Of a stretch of 64,000 nucleotides of DNA, positions 23,597-35,560 are shown one piece after another. Each line of letters begins with the position of its first letter. The first letter of the stretch is position 1. The translations under genes and the position numbers were made by a program. The DNA lies in NCBI GenBank assembly GCA_947561395.2, contig OX387184.1, positions 36,322,766 to 36,386,765 of the forward strand, given 5' to 3'. Under the pieces are notes generated by a model. That model was not told the origin of the DNA and searched no databases. It was given only the letters and a program-made list of their open reading frames with translations. The stretch is from Buxus sempervirens. Lineage: Eukaryota; Streptophyta; Magnoliopsida; Buxales; Buxaceae.

Positions 23597-24193
23597 ATGA
23601 ATCCCATTGAAGATGAAGTTGATGCTCCTCATCCAGATGTTGTTCTACTCCAAGAACAAGTGGCAGGACTAGCCCGAATGCTAGAGAACATACTGTCAGT
23701 ACAGGCCCAACAAGTGCAGGCCCAACAAATGCAGGCCCAGAACCAGGCATCCACATCCAACCCTGCACCTCCACCCCAAGTCAACGTTCCACCTCCAGTG
23801 CAACCAACTCCTGAACCCGTCTATGAACCCACCCCTGAACCTATACTGACCAGGGATGAGACAGCTGAATCAAACAAGGCTAAGGAGAAGGAAAGGATAA
23901 GGGAAGAGGTTGAAAGAAAGTTCATGCATAAGCTAGAAATGATCCAAGATGAACTTAGGGAAGTCAAAGGGGTAAACAACTTTGGAGGCACCAATTTTGA
24001 AGACCTGTGCCTATACCCCAATGTTAACCTGCCGGCTAAGTTTAAGTGCCCAGACTTGGACAAGTATGATGGCACTGGTTGCCCCATGAGCCACCTAAAG
24101 TTGTATTGCGGTGCCCTATGCCAGTTCGGGCAGGATGAGGGTATCTTGATCCAACTTTTCCAAAGGAGCCTGACAGGAACCGCATTAAGATGG
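23597..24193 (+). CDS. gag: B gag-pro, 5' segment (cut by insertion of C)
   Basis: The first 199 codons of the Tat-type gag start at the ATG at 23597 (MNPIEDEVDAP), chosen because the C gag starts at the same place; the frame is open further up to 23507. It has a helical N-terminus (LLQEQVAGLARMLENIL), a Gln/Pro linker, an acidic-basic coiled-coil-like stretch, then the capsid motif FKCPDLDKYDGTGCP and LFQRSLTGTALRW. It stops exactly at the target site GATGG (24189-24193) and resumes at 35561 in the same frame. The apparent ORF end at 24256 lies in the LTR of C and is artefactual. Confidence 0.9.
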
Positions 24194-26026
24194 TGTGAGA
24201 CATGGGAAAAAATCAAATCTAATGATTTCCTCAATCATCACACGGGATTATATTAAACAAAGAGTCGCCACCATTCAATTTAGGTGTGAATGGACACCAA
24301 AATATTAAATAAGCACAAAAGGCAAATTTTAGGGCAAAATATCCCTCCTAAAAAAAACAACCAGAGATGGGTAAGGGGATTAGGTTATGAACAGGGGAAG
24401 GTGTTAGGCACCCCTATTCATCCACACAAGGTGGTTGCCAGGTATTGTTCATGTTTAAAATAAAGGAAAAAGCTTGCTATGAAAAATCACAAAAAATCAC
24501 AAAAAGACACAAATTGTATGGTTTTTTCATATGAATAGTCTGATTGATCCAGAACTTTCAAATATGATCATACCATTCCTAGGGTTTCATGATCAAAATA
24601 AAATTGAGATAAAATCAAATAAAATCAATTTAAAGTGAAAAATCCAAAAATCTGGCTTCAAGTCAAAATTCTAGAAATCTAGAAAAATATGATTTTTATA
24701 AAATATTTCAAAATTGAACTTGAATAGTCCAGGACATAGATAAAGCCCAAATTTCACATTAAATCTGAAAATCAAAACCAAAAATATCCACATTGATGAA
24801 AAACCTCAAAAAGGGGAGAATTTAGACCGTAGGGTCTTCTCTCAACAGTGAAAAACAATTTAAAAACCATATCATGAAACCCTAGAATTTATTTTCAGGC
24901 TTCTGGATTCAGATCTACCATATTGATCATGATAAATCCAAAATCCTAGCCTAAAATCACAAAAATCACGAAAACAGTGCTGTAGGTGCAAAAGTGGCAA
25001 AAATCCAAATTTTGGCAAAAAGAGATGATCTCATACTATAAACATCATAGATTCATGTTATTCATTCAGATATATCATAAAAAGCATTATAACATGATCA
25101 GGATATCCAAAGCAGCCACATCTCACAAATTTGAGCACATGGGGGTCTACCCTACGGATCCACCTGTTCTCTTTTCCCCTAGTTCTCTCTTCACGTTTTA
25201 CGGCTAGAGAGACTCTTGAGGTACTTGGAGATAGGTTTGGTTACACAAACACAATCACAGGCCTTATTCTATGAAAAAGACAAAAAAAACAGATATGGGG
25301 TTCTATTCTAGGGATCCACCTGTTCCCCTTTCCCCTAGTTCTCTCTTCACGTTTTACGGCTAGAGAGACCCTTGAGGTACTTGGAGGCAGGTTTAGGAAT
25401 ACAAAAACAAATATGGCCTTATTCTACAGCAATAGAGATGATCCTATTACTTCTAGAATTGAAGACAGAAAATAAAAAGGGATAGGGGACTTACCTGGAT
25501 TGAGCAGGCAGCGCAGCAGGGATTCCTTTCTCTTCTCTTGGAGCTTCTTAGAATTCCTTGACTTCAAAATTTCGTGGCCCTTAGCTAGAGGAGAGAGCCT
25601 CTATTTATAGGCACACCCAGGGGCATGGTTGGTCCAGAAGGATATATCCTGATCCTCAGGATAGAGTGAAAATTGGAGATAATGCCCATCCATAGCCAAT
25701 CAAGGATAAATGAGATAATTCGAACAGATAAATAAGAGAATTCGCTTATCCAAGAGAGATATTTGGGTGCAGATAAGGCTCAAAAATCAAAAAGGTAAAA
25801 TTCGCACAAAGACCCCCGTGCCCGTATATATATTACGGTCGCGCCCTGCCCGTATTATTTATACGGGCACGCCGTGACCGTATATCAACTACAGGTATGA
25901 CCAGTCCGTAGACAAAATACGGTCATGACCAATTTGGCCAGATTTTACACTTTTTTGACCTGTTTCAAATCCCAATTAATATTTTCAATTATTTTCTCAT
26001 TTTTAGTGCAATTTGGGGTGTCTACA
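24194..26026 (-). repeat. C 3' LTR (type 2 U3)
   Basis: TGTAGACACCCC...TGTCTCACA on the minus strand. TATA box at 25609-25602. The ACGGGC palindrome cluster is at 25815-25928. The U3 resembles LTR3 of B, not LTR1. Confidence 0.95.
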
Positions 26027-26045
26027 GCTGCCCCCTCTTTGCTGG
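26027..26045 (-). other. C polypurine tract
   Basis: The minus strand reads AGCAAAGAGGGGGCAGC directly before the LTR. It is identical in kind to the tracts at 50111-50127 and 53535-53551. Confidence 0.85.
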
Positions 26046-29000
26046 TGATTGGAACCAATTACCAGCAGAGAGTAAAAAGACCCACCAATTGCACTTTTTG
26101 ACTTTTGTCTAACCAATTGTACTTTGCAAGGATCAAATGGATGATTTTATGATAAAGAATTTATTTTGGAAGATTTGCTAAGAAGTCCCTCAGCTTAAGG
26201 GCCAAATCCTCCTCTCTCCTCTCACTGAGCTCTCGTGGCTATGAAGTGAGATTTGAGACAAAATTTTTAAACAAAAGTGAGTATGGTGGCAATCCTTGCA
26301 ACTTACAACTAATATAAACATTAATCTCCCAAAAAGTGTGGAGAAAATGATGAAAAAGACAATTTTTCTGGGTGGCCTGCAGTTGTAGCACAATGAACAG
26401 CAAAGAACAGACACAACTCAAAATTGCACATTTGAAAGACATCTCATTAATTGAACTTGCTTTGGTCCAACAAAGAAATGATAAAAACATGGATTCGAAG
26501 ATAGCCAATGAAACCCCTGCTTGAAGTCTGATGGGGTGGCGTCTCTTCCTTATCTTAGATTTCTTGGAGCTCTCGTGGCTATGAAAAGAAATCTGAGACA
26601 AGCAAATTTTGAAAAGAATGTGGATTTAAAATTGACCACTGCAAACTCAATTGATTTTGATGTTTTTCACTTTTTGAATTTTCCTGATTGATTTTCTTAT
26701 TCGATATACCTGGATGCCATTTGATGCCCAAACCTGTGCTTGAATCTTCTGCAACTTGCTTCTGCTTTTTCATCTTCTTGCTCTCTTAATAACAATGTAT
26801 GTGCCTTTACTGCCCATAACCTGTCTTCACGCTTTTTAAGTGCCCAAGTGAATGCCCTCATCTTGATTGATGGATCATAATCTGTTGATCTAACCTCATG
26901 CCTTTACAACCCATGATCTGTCTTTCATGCCTTCTTGCTGCCCCAATAAAATCCTTCTTCATGATTGAAGAATTGGGAACCCTTGTTTAACGAAGAAAAC
27001 ATGCCATTGCTTCGAAGCCCTTTTTTTTTCCTTTCAAATTCGAAGACTAAAGCTTGATTGCTTCTTCCAGATGTTGGAATTCATTCCTAGAAGGAAAGAC
27101 ACTGAGCATGCCCCGGTTTTGATTGTTTGAAGAAGTATTTGCCCCTCAGTAGAGATGATCCTCTTTTTTCCTTTTTCTCTTTTTTTTTTCTTTTTCTTTT
27201 TCTTTTTTTAACCTTTGCCAAAAAGAAACCCTAATAGAAGAATGCAAATGCAAACATAAGAAAATATGTTTTATACTAGTGGCCTCAGAATTCTCTAATG
27301 CTTGCAAAACCAATGTTTTATGAAAAGATATAGATTCTCATCATAGGCCAAAAATATAGTTTTTTGCCTTTTGTGCTTTTTTTTTTGTTTGAAAAATGAT
27401 CCAATCACTTGTTAGCATATAGTCCAAAAGAATTAAAATCAAGTTGAATAATGAGAAGATTATTTCAGAAAATGAAGAAAGACCAAAATCAACCTTTGGA
27501 ACCTTTAGAGTCATCCCCATGACCATCGGTTTGTCAATTGATGCTTCTGATATGACAACTCTTTCAATCTGACTATTTTGCCCCAGTCTAGAAAGACATT
27601 TTCCTTCATCCAATTGAAGAGCAATTGTTTCTCCATTGTATCCATGATATGAGAATTTATGACTTCAACTTCAGCAATAATTTCCTAATGGCAATTTTGA
27701 TGGCCATCAACTTGTTCATAGATGATTCATATCATAGTTCTGATTATGTTGCTTCAGTCTTGAAAAAAAAGAATTTTCCTCAATCACTTGAAGAGTGACT
27801 ATATCTCAAAAGTAACCACCAATATGAGGACCTCACCCGGATCTATGCCAATTCTGAACTTTCCTCTCTAACAATTTCCTTCTTGTAGATAGCTGATTAT
27901 TTGCCATGTAGTGCCCTTCCGGGTTTTCACTACATTTTCTCCATTTTTTCCTTTTTCTTTCTTTTTCTTCTCTTTTTTTTTTTTTATCCTTCATTATCAG
28001 CAACTATGTAGTCAAAGCTACCTTAATTCAAAATTTCTTAATCAAAGAGGACTTATGAATGGGACGAAATGAAGGCTTGGTGTTTGTTTAGAAAGAAAAG
28101 GAATAAAAGGCTCAAATACCATATGATTAAATGGGTTAACTGAAATTGTAATTTTTAAGGCATTTCTTCCCTTGGAATGAATACAAAATTGCCCCAGTAA
28201 TGAAGTTCTTCCCTCAATTTGATTTCTTCATTTGAAACTTATTCTCCAGTATTGAACTTCTTTTTTCCATTCTTTTCTTCACAATTTTGAAGACATTCTC
28301 TAAATATCCCATAGCATTTGATTTTTTTTTTCTTCCTTTTTTTTCTTTCTTTTTCTTCATTTCTTTTTTTTCTTTGCCCCATTTTCTGAAAACATATTCA
28401 AAATCCCTCTTGAACTTCAATAATTGTCCCTTCATTCCTTTTTTTTATGCCTTAATAAATTTGCCCCAGTGTGGGGTTACAATTCTCAGTTTAGGTTACT
28501 TGGAAAAATGTATCAAGCTCAAAGGGTCTAACTAGGGATTTCAAAATTTTTGGGGATATAAGAAAGAAAGGCCTCTTATCATTTTAAGAAAAATTTGAAT
28601 TTTAAACTTGGTAGAGTTGTACTACATGACTAGCTCAGGATTTTTTCTTCTCTTTTTTTTTTCCTTCTTAATCACCTTCTGTCAACATGAAAGCCTCTTT
28701 AAATAGAACTTCTGTTATGAACAAGTTCTTCACCTTTTGATCAATCTTATGAATTTGGATTCTTTCCATCAAATGATGCCCAATTCTATTTCCTATGAGA
28801 AGGTCAGATTCTCCCATATTTTCAAGTGCAAAGCCCCAAAATTTCTTCAAACAATATTATCAACTTCCTTTTGAACGAATCAGCAACTGATGTGATCCTT
28901 TCTGTATTCTAATGCAAAAACTTCAAATCTTCTTCTATCTTTTCTGTTGAAGACTGTGGATCATCTTTGGTTCCAAAGGCCATAAAATTGGTCATTTCAT

Positions 29001-29291
29001 AATTTTGCAGAATATTCTTCTTATGACACTTAGAAAGATTTGAATTTTCATATAAAATGTCTTTTTCTTCAATTTTGGTCTCAAAATTGAGCCCAATGTC
29101 AAAGTCATATTCAACTCAATGAAATTCAATAAGAGATATGATTCATAAGTAAAAGGACCTTGCTGACAACTTTTTTTTTTTTCTAGAAAAAATGTTAAAG
29201 GGAAAAATCCTTTTTTTTTTTTAAGAGCCTTTATTGAAATCACTTCCTGAGAACAAGGCTCCTTAGGATCCTCAGGAAATGTGCATTCTTC
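26046..29291 (-). other. C 3' UTR, no pol
   Basis: About 3.2 kb of non-coding DNA with T-rich tracts directly after gag. The part 26027-27570 matches the shortened internal unit 51970-53551 of composite B. Further blocks match the 3' UTR of A. A small frame at 27613-27341 is open in both copies, but differences between copies change amino acids freely, so it is not called a gene. Confidence 0.7.
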
Positions 29292-30989
29292 TTATGGGAG
29301 TTTTTTTTCAAAGAACGTGGGAGTTCGAAAACTGCCCCTGTTCTCAAAGGCAAAAGTTGAATTTTCTCCCTTTTTTAGATAATTTCTTTCTCTTGTTGAG
29401 TGAGGCAAGCCTTCCTGCTCATAACCAGGAGCATTTCTTTCAAGATAAACCCTGACTGTTGGACCAATAGGAGTGATAAGCTGATAAGAGTCAAATCTTC
29501 TTTCTCCAGAGAAAATTGCCCCTATTGCATTTGAGCTGCCTGCCCCATTGTTATCGGTAGGTTGGATGGGAGTGAATGAATTGAATGATAAGGAGTTATT
29601 ATCCAACAAATCCTGGATTGCATGCTTTAGGGCCAAGCAACGATCTGTGGTATGCCCTGGAGTGCTCATATGATAATCACAGATTGCAGATGAATCATAA
29701 CCCTTCCCCTTACTTGCATGAGGATTTGGCAACCTCAAAGTCACATAACCCTTCTGAAGTAAGGTAGGCAAAAGTTCAGATTGTCTCATAGGCAGTTTAG
29801 AAAATTCCTTTCTCTTCCTTGCTTCTGTTTCCTCCTTCACAGGCTGTGCAAAAGGGACATTAATTTGGATAGGCAGCAAAGGAACTTGATGGGTTGGCTT
29901 GATAGGAGGTGGATGGACATTGATTTGAAAGGGTTCCCTAGGAAGTTGCACCATATTCACATCTGCTTCTATCCTTTCTTCATTCTTTCTTCTTCCATTA
30001 CCATTCTCCTTTTTCTGTGTAGAGAAAGTGGTGGAAGCTTCCTGGTTCAACACTGCAGAGTAATCAGCTATTTTCCCAGACTTGATCCCATCTTCAATTC
30101 TGTCTGCCACTTGCACTAGGGCAGCAAAGTTAGTGGTAGTTTGACCCACCAAGTGACTGTAAAATGGTTGCCCCAATGTCATGATGAAAGTTGAAATCAT
30201 TTCTGGTTCTCCCACGGGTGGCTTGACTTGTGCAGCCAACTCCCTCCACCTTTTAGCATATTGCCTTATGGTCTCATCATTTCTCTTTGTCATCCTCATC
30301 ATGTCATACCTATCTGGTATAATCTCAGAGTTGAACCTGTATTGCGCCAAAAAGGAATCTGCTAAATCCTTCCACCTTCTTATTTTCCCATGATCCAAAG
30401 TGGTAAACCACTTCAAAGCAGCTCCAGTTAAACTCCTCTGGAAGAGTTGAATTAGTATGCCGTCATCCCGGCCAAACTGGCATAAAGCCCCGCAGTATAA
30501 CTTCAAATGGCTTATTGGGCAGCCAGTGCCATCATATTTATCAAAATCCGGACACTTGAATTTGGCTGGTAAGCATACATTGGGGTATAGACACAAATCT
30601 TCAAAATTGGTGCCCCCAAAGTTACGTATCCCTTTCACCTCTCTCATTTCCTCCTGGATCATCTCCAGCCTGTGCATGAATTTTCTTTCTATTTCATCCC
30701 TCATCTTTTCTTTTTCATTCTCTTTCTCAGACTCAACCATCTCTTCCCTGATCAGTATAGGTTCAGGGGTAGGTTCAGAAATGGGTTCAAGAATAGGTTG
30801 AACCGGAGGTGGAATGTTGGTTTGAGGTGGAGGTGCTGGGTTGGAATTGGATGCTTGATTCTGGGCTTGCACTTGTTGGGCCTGCACCGATAGTATGTTC
30901 TCTAACATTCGGGCTAGTCCTGCCACCTGCTCCTGAAGCAGGACAATATCTGGGTGAGGAGCATCAGCTTCATTCTCAATGGGATTCAT
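29292..30989 (-). CDS. gag: C gag, intact 565 codons
   Basis: Start at the ATG at 30989 (MNPIENEADAP), as in B. Capsid motifs are FKCPDFDKYDGTGCP, LFQRSLTGAALKWFTTLDHG and YAKRWRELAAQVKPP. The nucleocapsid has the knuckle-like CDYHMSTPGHTTDRC, then KHAIQDLLDNN. No stop or frameshift was seen. The frame ends after FFEKKLP without protease or RT, so this element would need enzymes in trans, plausibly from a B-type element. The protein probably assembles the particle and packages RNA in the cytoplasm. Confidence 0.93.
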   Translation of the reverse strand: MNPIENEADAPHPDIVLLQEQVAGLARMLENILSVQAQQVQAQNQASNSNPAPPPQTNIPPPVQPILEPISEPTPEPILIREEMVESEKENEKEKMRDEIERKFMHRLEMIQEEMREVKGIRNFGGTNFEDLCLYPNVCLPAKFKCPDFDKYDGTGCPISHLKLYCGALCQFGRDDGILIQLFQRSLTGAALKWFTTLDHGKIRRWKDLADSFLAQYRFNSEIIPDRYDMMRMTKRNDETIRQYAKRWRELAAQVKPPVGEPEMISTFIMTLGQPFYSHLVGQTTTNFAALVQVADRIEDGIKSGKIADYSAVLNQEASTTFSTQKKENGNGRRKNEERIEADVNMVQLPREPFQINVHPPPIKPTHQVPLLPIQINVPFAQPVKEETEARKRKEFSKLPMRQSELLPTLLQKGYVTLRLPNPHASKGKGYDSSAICDYHMSTPGHTTDRCLALKHAIQDLLDNNSLSFNSFTPIQPTDNNGAGSSNAIGAIFSGERRFDSYQLITPIGPTVRVYLERNAPGYEQEGLPHSTRERNYLKKGENSTFAFENRGSFRTPTFFEKKLP

Positions 30990-31041
30990 GATGTGAGCTC
31001 TTGATCTGGTTACAGGAGCTATGGTTGCAAGTGTACTTGGT

Positions 31042-31046
31042 ACCTG
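31042..31046 (-). promoter_or_regulatory. Candidate leader splice acceptor before C gag
   Basis: The minus strand reads TTTTTCCAG/GTACCAAG with exon start at 31043. It pairs with the donor at 35024/35023 in the 5' LTR. Confidence 0.5.
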
Positions 31047-31259
31047 GAAAAATAAAGAGAAAATATCAGTGCCAATTTAATCTCATTCACATGCCTATGT
31101 ATGCCTATTTGCAAGCTGGGTGAACACGAGTTTGGATTTTTTCTTTTCTTTATTTGCTTCTTTCTTTTTTTTTTTTTTTGTTTTTTTTTTTTTTGTTTTT
31201 TTTTTTTTTGAATTGTTGGAATATTCTAGGGCTTCCAACAGGTCCCACAAAAGAGAGAA

Positions 31260-32235
31260 AGATCTGAAATTCAAAGGCTTTCAGAGGCCCGGGGTTTTTT
31301 GAAAAAGGTCTGAAATTCAGAGGCTTTCAGAGGCCCAGGGATATTTTTGGAAAAGGTCTGAAATTCAGAGGCTTTCAGAGGTCCAGAAGTTTGATGAAAG
31401 TCTGAAATTCAAAGACTTTCAGAGGCCCAGGGATATTTTGAAAAAAGTCTGAAATTCAAAGGCTTTCAGAGGCCCAGGGATATTTTGAAAAAAGTCTGAA
31501 ATTCAAAGGCTTTCAGAGGCCCAAAAGTTCTGAAATTCAAAGGCTTTCAGAGGCCCAAAAGTTCTGAAATTCAAAGGCTTTCAGAGGCCCAAAAGTTCTG
31601 AAATTCAAAGGCTTTCAGAGGCCCAAAAGAAAAAGGTCTGAAATTCAAAGGCTTTCAGAGGCCCAAAAGGAAAAGGTCTGAAATTCAAAGGCTTTCAGAG
31701 GCCCAAAAGATCTGAAATTCAAAGGCTTTCAGAGGCCCAAAAGGAAAAGGTCTGAAATTCAAAGGCTTTCAGAGGCCCAGGGATATTTTGAAAAAAGTCT
31801 GAAATTCAAAGGCTTTCAGAGGCCCAAAAGTTCTGAAATTCAAAGGCTTTCAGAGGCCCAAAAGTTCTGAAATTCAAAGGCTTTCAGAGGCCCAAAAGAA
31901 AAAGGTCTGAAATTCAAAGGCTTTCAGAGGCCCAAAAGGAAAAGGTCTGAAATTCAAAGGCTTTCAGAGGCCCAAAAGATCTGAAATTCAAAGGCTTTCA
32001 GAGGCCCAAAAGGAAAAGGTCTGAAATTCAAAGGCTTTCAGAGGCCCAAAAGATCTGAAATTCAAAGGCTTTCAGAGGCCCAAAAGTTAAAGGTCTGAAA
32101 TTCAAAGGCTTTCAGAGGCCCGAGGGATTTTTTGAAAAATCTGAAATTCAAAGGCTTTCAGAGGCCCAGGATTTTTGAAAAATCTGAAATTCAAAGGCTT
32201 TCAGAAGTCCAAGAGTTTTGAAAAAGTCTGAAAAA
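31260..32235 (-). repeat. C leader tandem array, hairpin-forming monomers
   Basis: Same monomer as the B array, read on the minus strand, about 25 copies with fewer long spacers. Unit lengths alternate near 33-39 bp. Copy order differs from B, so the arrays have turned over separately. Confidence 0.93.
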
Positions 32236-32377
32236 GCCCAGGATTATTTTGTTTGTTTGTTTTTTTTTTTTTTTTTTTGAAGCATTTTATTCAAACTTGT
32301 TTCCCTTTATCATTATTTAAAGGTTAAAAGAATATTTTAGTGGGAAAAACTGATTAAAGTTGAATATTCCGAGAAAA

Positions 32378-32515
32378 CCGTATACACAGTACGGTCCAGC
32401 CCTGCCCGTATTCAAATTACGAGCCTGCCGTGACCGTATGCAATCCACGGGCGAGCCTAGCCCGTATAACCAATACTGGCAAGCCCAGCCCGTGTACTAA
32501 ATGCGGTTTTACGGA
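32378..32515. repeat. ACGGGC palindrome cluster in C leader
   Basis: Counterpart of 21841-21978 in B, with the same unit design but several base changes. Confidence 0.75.
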
Positions 32516-33702
32516 ACCCTGTTATATTTTTCCAGTTTTTAGTGGTTTGATCACTTTAATTGCTCATCCAAACGTACGGTTCACCCAGTACAGAGCTTCT
32601 AAACTGTCCCAAAGTGGACCTTGGCCTTTTTGCTAAAACACATGTTTAGGAAGGTACATGTACCCTCCAAATTGACACCATATTCTAGAATTTGGTACCC
32701 TTGGGTTGCCTCTTGTATGAACATTGGGTAGGATTGATTCTAAACAGAGTTAAGAACTCTTCCTATGGGCTGCACCAATTTTAGAAAATATGCATATTTT
32801 GGGACCAATTTTATCCCGAACCAATGGGTACCATGACACCCCTATGACATGAAAGTAATGCAAAACAATAGGATTACCTTGTTACCTTGTTTACCTTCAA
32901 TATGGCATCCGCATTATGCCCTGGTTTGTAAGTCTTGCACACGGCCTTCCCACAATCATACAAACCCATATCCCCACGTAATTGTGTACTTTAGCCAAAA
33001 ACGTGTCACTCCACCTTCAAGCGTAGGGGTTTTGGGTTTTGGCTTAATGGCAACTTAGCACTCAAGCCTAATGATGACCAGAATCCCAGATCCACGTTAT
33101 CATCACATCATTAGCTCAAAGTTCTAAGGTGAATGTTTTCACTTTCGCTTTCCGAAGTATCGACCTCGTTGCGCCAAGCTACACACATTCGGGTTCAACT
33201 TCCTATAGGTTAAGGGTAGGCCGTGTAAAAACAAAAGGTGCACAGTGCATTGTAAAAATAGGGTGCATTCACAACGTCCCAAACCCTTGCCACTCTTTTC
33301 GCAGCCATGCATAAACAAACCCAGGTATAATAGGAAAGCATATTTAAAATAAACAAGTAAATAAAGCAATCCTATAGCACCCAAAACATGCTCATAAAAA
33401 AAATCATCCATCATGCAAACATATGATCATGTTATACACCCAAAATCATCATGGAGATCATGCTAAAAATTAAAACATGCTATCATAAAAATATAGCAAG
33501 AAATAAGCATGGTTCATCAAAACGGACCTCCCCTACACATGTTTGTAGAAACAATCCTATAAATCAAAATTAAGCATGTTTCTACCCCCATGAATTCTTA
33601 AGCAATAATTCAGATTTAAAACATACTCAAGAACACAAAATAGCAAGCAAATCAAAAAATCAAAACATGAACAAAAAACACCTAAAGGCTGAAATCCACA
33701 AG

Positions 33703-33720
33703 TCCCCAGCAGAGTCGCCA
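33703..33720 (-). other. C primer-binding site
   Basis: The minus strand reads TGGCGACTCTGCTGGGGA, two bases inside the 5' LTR end at 33723. It is identical to that of B. Confidence 0.85.
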
Positions 33721-33722
33721 GT

Positions 33723-35555
33723 TGTGAGACATGGGAAAAAATCAAATCTAATGATTTCCTCAATCATCACACGGGATTATATTAAACAAAGAGTCGCCAC
33801 CATTCAATTTAGGTGTGAATGGACACCAAAATATTAAATAAGCACAAAAGGCAAATTTTAGGGCAAAATATCCCTCCTAAAAAAAACAACCAGAGATGGG
33901 TAAGGGGATTAGGTTATGAACAGGGGAAGGTGTTAGGCACCCCTATTCATCCACACAAGGTGGTTGCCAGGTATTGTTCATGTTTAAAATAAAGGAAAAA
34001 GCTTGCTATGAAAAATCACAAAAAATCACAAAAAGACACAAATTGTATGGTTTTTCATATGAATAGTCTGATTGATCCAGAACTTTCAAATATGATCATA
34101 CCATTCCTAGGGTTTCATGATCAAAATAAAATTGAGATAAAATCAAATAAAATCAATTTAAAGTGAAAAATCCAAAAATCTGGCTTCAAGTCAAAATTCT
34201 AGAAATCTAGAAAAATATGATTTTTATAAAATATTTCAAAATTGAACTTGAATAATCCAGGACATAGATAAAGCCCAAATTTCACATTAAATCTGAAAAT
34301 CAAAACCAAAAATATCCACATTGATGAAAAACCTCAAAAAGGGGAGAATTTAGACCGTAGGGTCTTCTCTCAACAGTGAAAAACAATTTAAAAACCATAT
34401 CATGAAACCCTAGAATTTATTTTCAGGCTTCTGGATTCAGATCTACCATATTGATCATGATAAATCCAAAATCCTAGCCTAAAATCACAAAAATCACGAA
34501 AACAGTGCTGTAGGTGCAAAAGTGGCAAAAATCCAAATTTTGGCAAAAAGAGATGATCTCATACTATAAACATCATAGATTCATGTTATTCATTCAGATA
34601 TATCATAAAAAGCATTATAACATGATCAGGATATCCAAAGCAGCCACATCTCACAAATTTGAGCACATGGGGGTCTACCCTACGGATCCACCTGTTCTCT
34701 TTTCCCCTAGTTCTCTCTTCACGTTTTACGGCTAGAGAGACTCTTGAGGTACTTGGAGATAGGTTTGGTTACACAAACACAATCACAGGCCTTATTCTAT
34801 GAAAAAGACAAAAAAAAACAGATATGGGGTTCTATTCTAGGGATCCACCTGTTCCCCTTTCCCCTAGTTCTCTCTTCACGTTTTACGGCTAGAGAGACCC
34901 TTGAGGTACTTGGAGGCAGGTTTAGGAATACAAAAACAAATATGGCCTTATTCTACAGCAATAGAGATGATCCTATTACTTCTAGAATTGAAGACAGAAA
35001 ATAAAAAGGGATAGGGGACTTACCTGGATTGAGCAGGCAGCGCAGCAGGGATTCCTTTCTCTTCTCTTGGAGCTTCTTAGAATTCCTTGACTTCAAAATT
35101 TCGTGGCCCTTAGCTAGAGGAGAGAGCCTCTATTTATAGGCACACCCAGGGGCATGGTTGGTCCAGAAGGATATATCCTGATCCTCAGGATAGAGTGAAA
35201 ATTGGAGATAATGCCCATCCATAGCCAATCAAGGATAAATGAGATAATTCGAACAGATAAATAAGAGAATTCGCTTATCCAAGAGAGATATTTGGGTGCA
35301 GATAAGGCTCAAAAATCAAAAAGGTAAAATTCGCACAAAGACCCCCGTGCCCGTATATATATTACGGTCGCGCCCTGCCCGTATTATTTATACGGGCACG
35401 CCGTGACCGTATATCAACTACAGGTATGACCAGTCCGTAGACAAAATACGGTCATGACCAATTTGGCCAGATTTTACACTTTTTTGACCTGTTTCAAATC
35501 CCAATTAATATTTTCAATTATTTTCTCATTTTTAGTGCAATTTGGGGTGTCTACA
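33723..35555 (-). repeat. C 5' LTR (type 2 U3)
   Basis: Same length as, and nearly identical to, 24194-26026. TATA box at 35138-35131, palindrome cluster 35344-35458, donor-like CAG/GTAAGT at 35024/35023. Confidence 0.95.
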
Positions 35556-35560
35556 GATGG

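Larger units (their letters stand above)
24194..35555 (-). mobile_element. Element C: gag-only non-autonomous relative of B, very young
   Basis: Two 1833-bp LTRs (24194-26026 and 33723-35555) are flanked by the perfect duplication GATGG (24189-24193 and 35556-35560). The element reads on the minus strand: 5' LTR, PBS (33720-33703), leader with hairpin array, intact gag, 3' UTR, PPT, 3' LTR. It is 11.36 kb and lacks protease, RT, RNase H and integrase. I could see only one substitution and two homopolymer-length differences between its LTRs, so it is the youngest element here. It landed in the gag of B, its close relative. Confidence 0.95.

Noticed and set aside
24194..24256. C-terminal extension of B gag to 24256
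   Set aside because: These codons belong to the LTR of C, inserted after 24193.
27341..27613. Small ORF in the C 3' UTR, also open at 51960-52215
   Set aside because: Differences between the two copies mostly change amino acids, and the equivalent region of B (42840-42920) is not open. No sign of constraint.
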